Of a stretch of 16,583 nucleotides of DNA, positions 14,890 through 16,583 are shown piece after piece. The notes under the pieces were generated by a model, which saw nothing but the letters and a program-made list of their open reading frames with translations, did not search any database and had not been told where the DNA came from. This stretch comes from an uncultured Bacteroidales bacterium (lineage in GTDB: Bacteria > Bacteroidota > Bacteroidia > Bacteroidales > Paludibacteraceae): NCBI GenBank assembly GCA_903912795.1, contig CAIWIS010000416.1, positions 1 through 16,583 on the forward strand, read 5' to 3'. The translations under genes were made by a program, and so were the position numbers. Within the stretch, counting starts at the first letter, position 1. Every line of letters starts with the position of its first letter.

Positions 14890-16583
14890 ATGTTCAAAAA
14901 TAAACACATATCACTCCCTTTGCTACTTTCAGGAATTACAGCACTCAGTGCTAATGCCCGAAATTTTGTAGAGAAAGCATCGGCCGATGCTCCTAATTTG
15001 ATTTATATCATTTCAGACCAGTTGCGGTTCGATGCTTTGAGCTGCATGGGCAATAAGATAATATCCACTCCCAACATGGATCGCTTGGCTGCCGAAGGTG
15101 TGATTTTTACGCGCGCTTATGCTCAAAGTCCGGTGAGTGTGCCTTCGCGCGCAAGTATGCTTACCGGAAATAGCTTGTGTAATACAGGTATTTATGGAAA
15201 TACCTATGCTTACGAAACTGGCTCATCATCTATATTAACAGGCAAAGAACCAATTTATAACACAAAAACTTACGACGAAGTGTTGGCTGCAAATGGCTAT
15301 ACCTGTGAGTATTACGGCAAATGGCATTCGCCCGAAAGTAAGGCTTACGTTTATGCCAACCGTCCCATAACTTGTGCAGGAATGGCCAGTCATCCTGTAT
15401 TAGGCTTGGGATTATCTGATAATTTTGCCAATTGGTGGAAGGCGGAATTGAAAATAACAACTGCTCCAACTCAACCAGGTGCTTTAACTGGCGGTGGTGG
15501 CAAGTTAAATTACATGCCCGATGCATTGGATGCGCGAGTTATTGACCCAACGCTCACTACCACTGTCGATTATCAGAATTTTGGCAAACTACTTATCGAT
15601 GATAAACATACCGAGAGTGCCATGGATGCCATACATGCTGTTGCGGCTATTGAACGCAATAAATCCAAACGTTTCAGCATTCATTGCTCATTTGGACCTC
15701 CACATCCACCATTTGTGGTGGCGGCACCTTATTATGGTTCATTGAGTCCGGCAAGTTTGCCATTTCCAACCAATTATTTTGTAAATAGTGCCTCTTCAAT
15801 CTATTATCGAGCCAGTGAATTAAATTCACCATACTTTGCGTATAGCATTGCTAAAATGGGAGCTTATCAAAATCCTTCAACATTTCGGATTTTTGTGGCT
15901 CGCTATTACGAAATGGTCAAAGAAATTGATGATAGATTGGGCGAAATCCTTAAAAAGTTAGACGAATCAGGATTGACCGATAAAACCATGATTGTATTTT
16001 GTGCCGATCATGGCGAAATGATGGGTTCGCATGGTATGAATTCGAAAAATAATTTCTACGACGAATCGGCTCGTGTACCTCTAATCATTCGTTATCCTTC
16101 AAAAATTGCTGCCGGAAAACGCATTACAGTGCCTGTAAATTTGATTGATCTGCGCCCAACAATCGAAGATTATTTTAATTTGCCTGCAACAAAAGTGGAT
16201 GGTAAGTCATTACGTCCGTTTATTGAAGATACCTACAACAAATCCGAAACTTATTTTGCTGTTTCGGAATGGTATAACGATAAAATTCCCGGATTTATGG
16301 TGCGTACTGCAACGCATAAGTTGATGATTGCACATACTGCCGAAGCAAAAAATACGGCTATTGATGGGTTTTATAATCTGAAAACGGATAGTTTGGAACT
16401 AGTCAACATTCTAAAATTGGCTCCTGTGCCTACAACCGAAATGGCCAAAGCCCAAGAACTGAAAGTGTTGTTGGTGAAATGGCTCAAAAATGTAAATTCG
16501 CCGTACTATTATAGTGTCAAAGCACGTCCTGTTGGCCGATTGAATGCACATTACTCTTTATATCAAAATGATATTGCGAAAAT
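14890..16583 (+). CDS. Serine-type S1-family sulfatase, 3' partial
   Basis: Sulfatases of the S1 family hydrolyse sulfate esters using a formylglycine made from Cys or Ser. Here 564 codons are visible and the frame is still open at the window edge, so the 3' end is missing. A Sec signal peptide covers about 1-23 (ending LSANA). The metal-site start is ISDQLRFD (Asp43, Gln44). The sulfatase signature SVPSRASMLTG places Ser83 as the residue to be converted. GKWH (Lys144, His146), PPHPPF (His272) and CADHGE (Asp373, His374) complete the expected active site. A C-terminal segment of the kind often found in these enzymes begins around residue 455. A serine at the key position calls for an anaerobic radical-SAM maturase (anSME), not present in this window. 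It is separated from the GH43-GH99 gene by a terminator and a tandem repeat, and probably removes sulfate from the glycan so the hydrolases can act. Confidence 0.93.
   Translation, partial: MFKNKHISLPLLLSGITALSANARNFVEKASADAPNLIYIISDQLRFDALSCMGNKIISTPNMDRLAAEGVIFTRAYAQSPVSVPSRASMLTGNSLCNTGIYGNTYAYETGSSSILTGKEPIYNTKTYDEVLAANGYTCEYYGKWHSPESKAYVYANRPITCAGMASHPVLGLGLSDNFANWWKAELKITTAPTQPGALTGGGGKLNYMPDALDARVIDPTLTTTVDYQNFGKLLIDDKHTESAMDAIHAVAAIERNKSKRFSIHCSFGPPHPPFVVAAPYYGSLSPASLPFPTNYFVNSASSIYYRASELNSPYFAYSIAKMGAYQNPSTFRIFVARYYEMVKEIDDRLGEILKKLDESGLTDKTMIVFCADHGEMMGSHGMNSKNNFYDESARVPLIIRYPSKIAAGKRITVPVNLIDLRPTIEDYFNLPATKVDGKSLRPFIEDTYNKSETYFAVSEWYNDKIPGFMVRTATHKLMIAHTAEAKNTAIDGFYNLKTDSLELVNILKLAPVPTTEMAKAQELKVLLVKWLKNVNSPYYYSVKARPVGRLNAHYSLYQNDIAK

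Noticed and set aside
14890..16583. Sulfatase as a broken gene, since it has no stop codon in view
   Set aside because: The frame reads without interruption through all active-site motifs to the last base, so it is simply cut by the window edge.

Overview
The window looks like part of a carbohydrate-degradation locus from a member of the Bacteroidota, probably a Bacteroidales-type organism outside Bacteroides itself. The clues are AT-rich DNA, start codons preceded by A/T-rich sequence rather than Shine-Dalgarno boxes, one good match to the Bacteroidota -7 promoter element (TAnnTTTG), PKD-domain surface proteins, and C-terminal domains of the type IX secretion system (T9SS) sort. The genus cannot be fixed from the sequence. 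All seven genes lie on the + strand, and gaps between them are under about 240 bases.

Layout. (1) 2-1525: the 3' part of a secreted PKD-domain protein with repeated carbohydrate-binding-like modules, followed by a strong hairpin. (2) 1761-5234: a large mosaic GH3 enzyme carrying CARDB, F5/8-type-C, CBM6-like and T9SS sorting domains. (3) 5399-7594: a standard GH3 beta-glucosidase-type enzyme, followed by a terminator. (4) 7835-10063: a GH92-family (alpha-mannosidase family) enzyme with its own promoter candidate. (5) 10302-12446: a Tat-signal metallophosphoesterase with a large unrecognised C-terminal half and codon use unlike its neighbours. (6) 12605-14713: a fusion of a GH43 domain with a GH71/GH99-like domain, followed by a terminator hairpin and a 14-bp tandem repeat. 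(7) 14890 to the window end: a serine-type sulfatase, cut off by the window edge.

How they may work together (inference). Two GH3 enzymes, a GH92 enzyme, a GH43-GH99-like fusion, a sulfatase and a phosphoesterase, all exported, suggest stepwise stripping of a complex, decorated glycan. GH92 and GH99 are both known for alpha-mannoside cleavage, so an alpha-mannan or mannose-containing glycan is a reasonable guess. GH43, GH3 and sulfatase add side-chain and sulfate removal. The larger GH3 enzyme, tagged for T9SS, would act at the cell surface, while most others would act in the periplasm. No SusC/SusD pair, regulator, transposase, tRNA, rRNA or CRISPR is visible, so this is only part of the locus. 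The clearest unusual items are the two-enzyme fusion at 12605-14713, the apparently acquired phosphoesterase with an orphan C-terminal region, and the tandem repeat directly upstream of the sulfatase.
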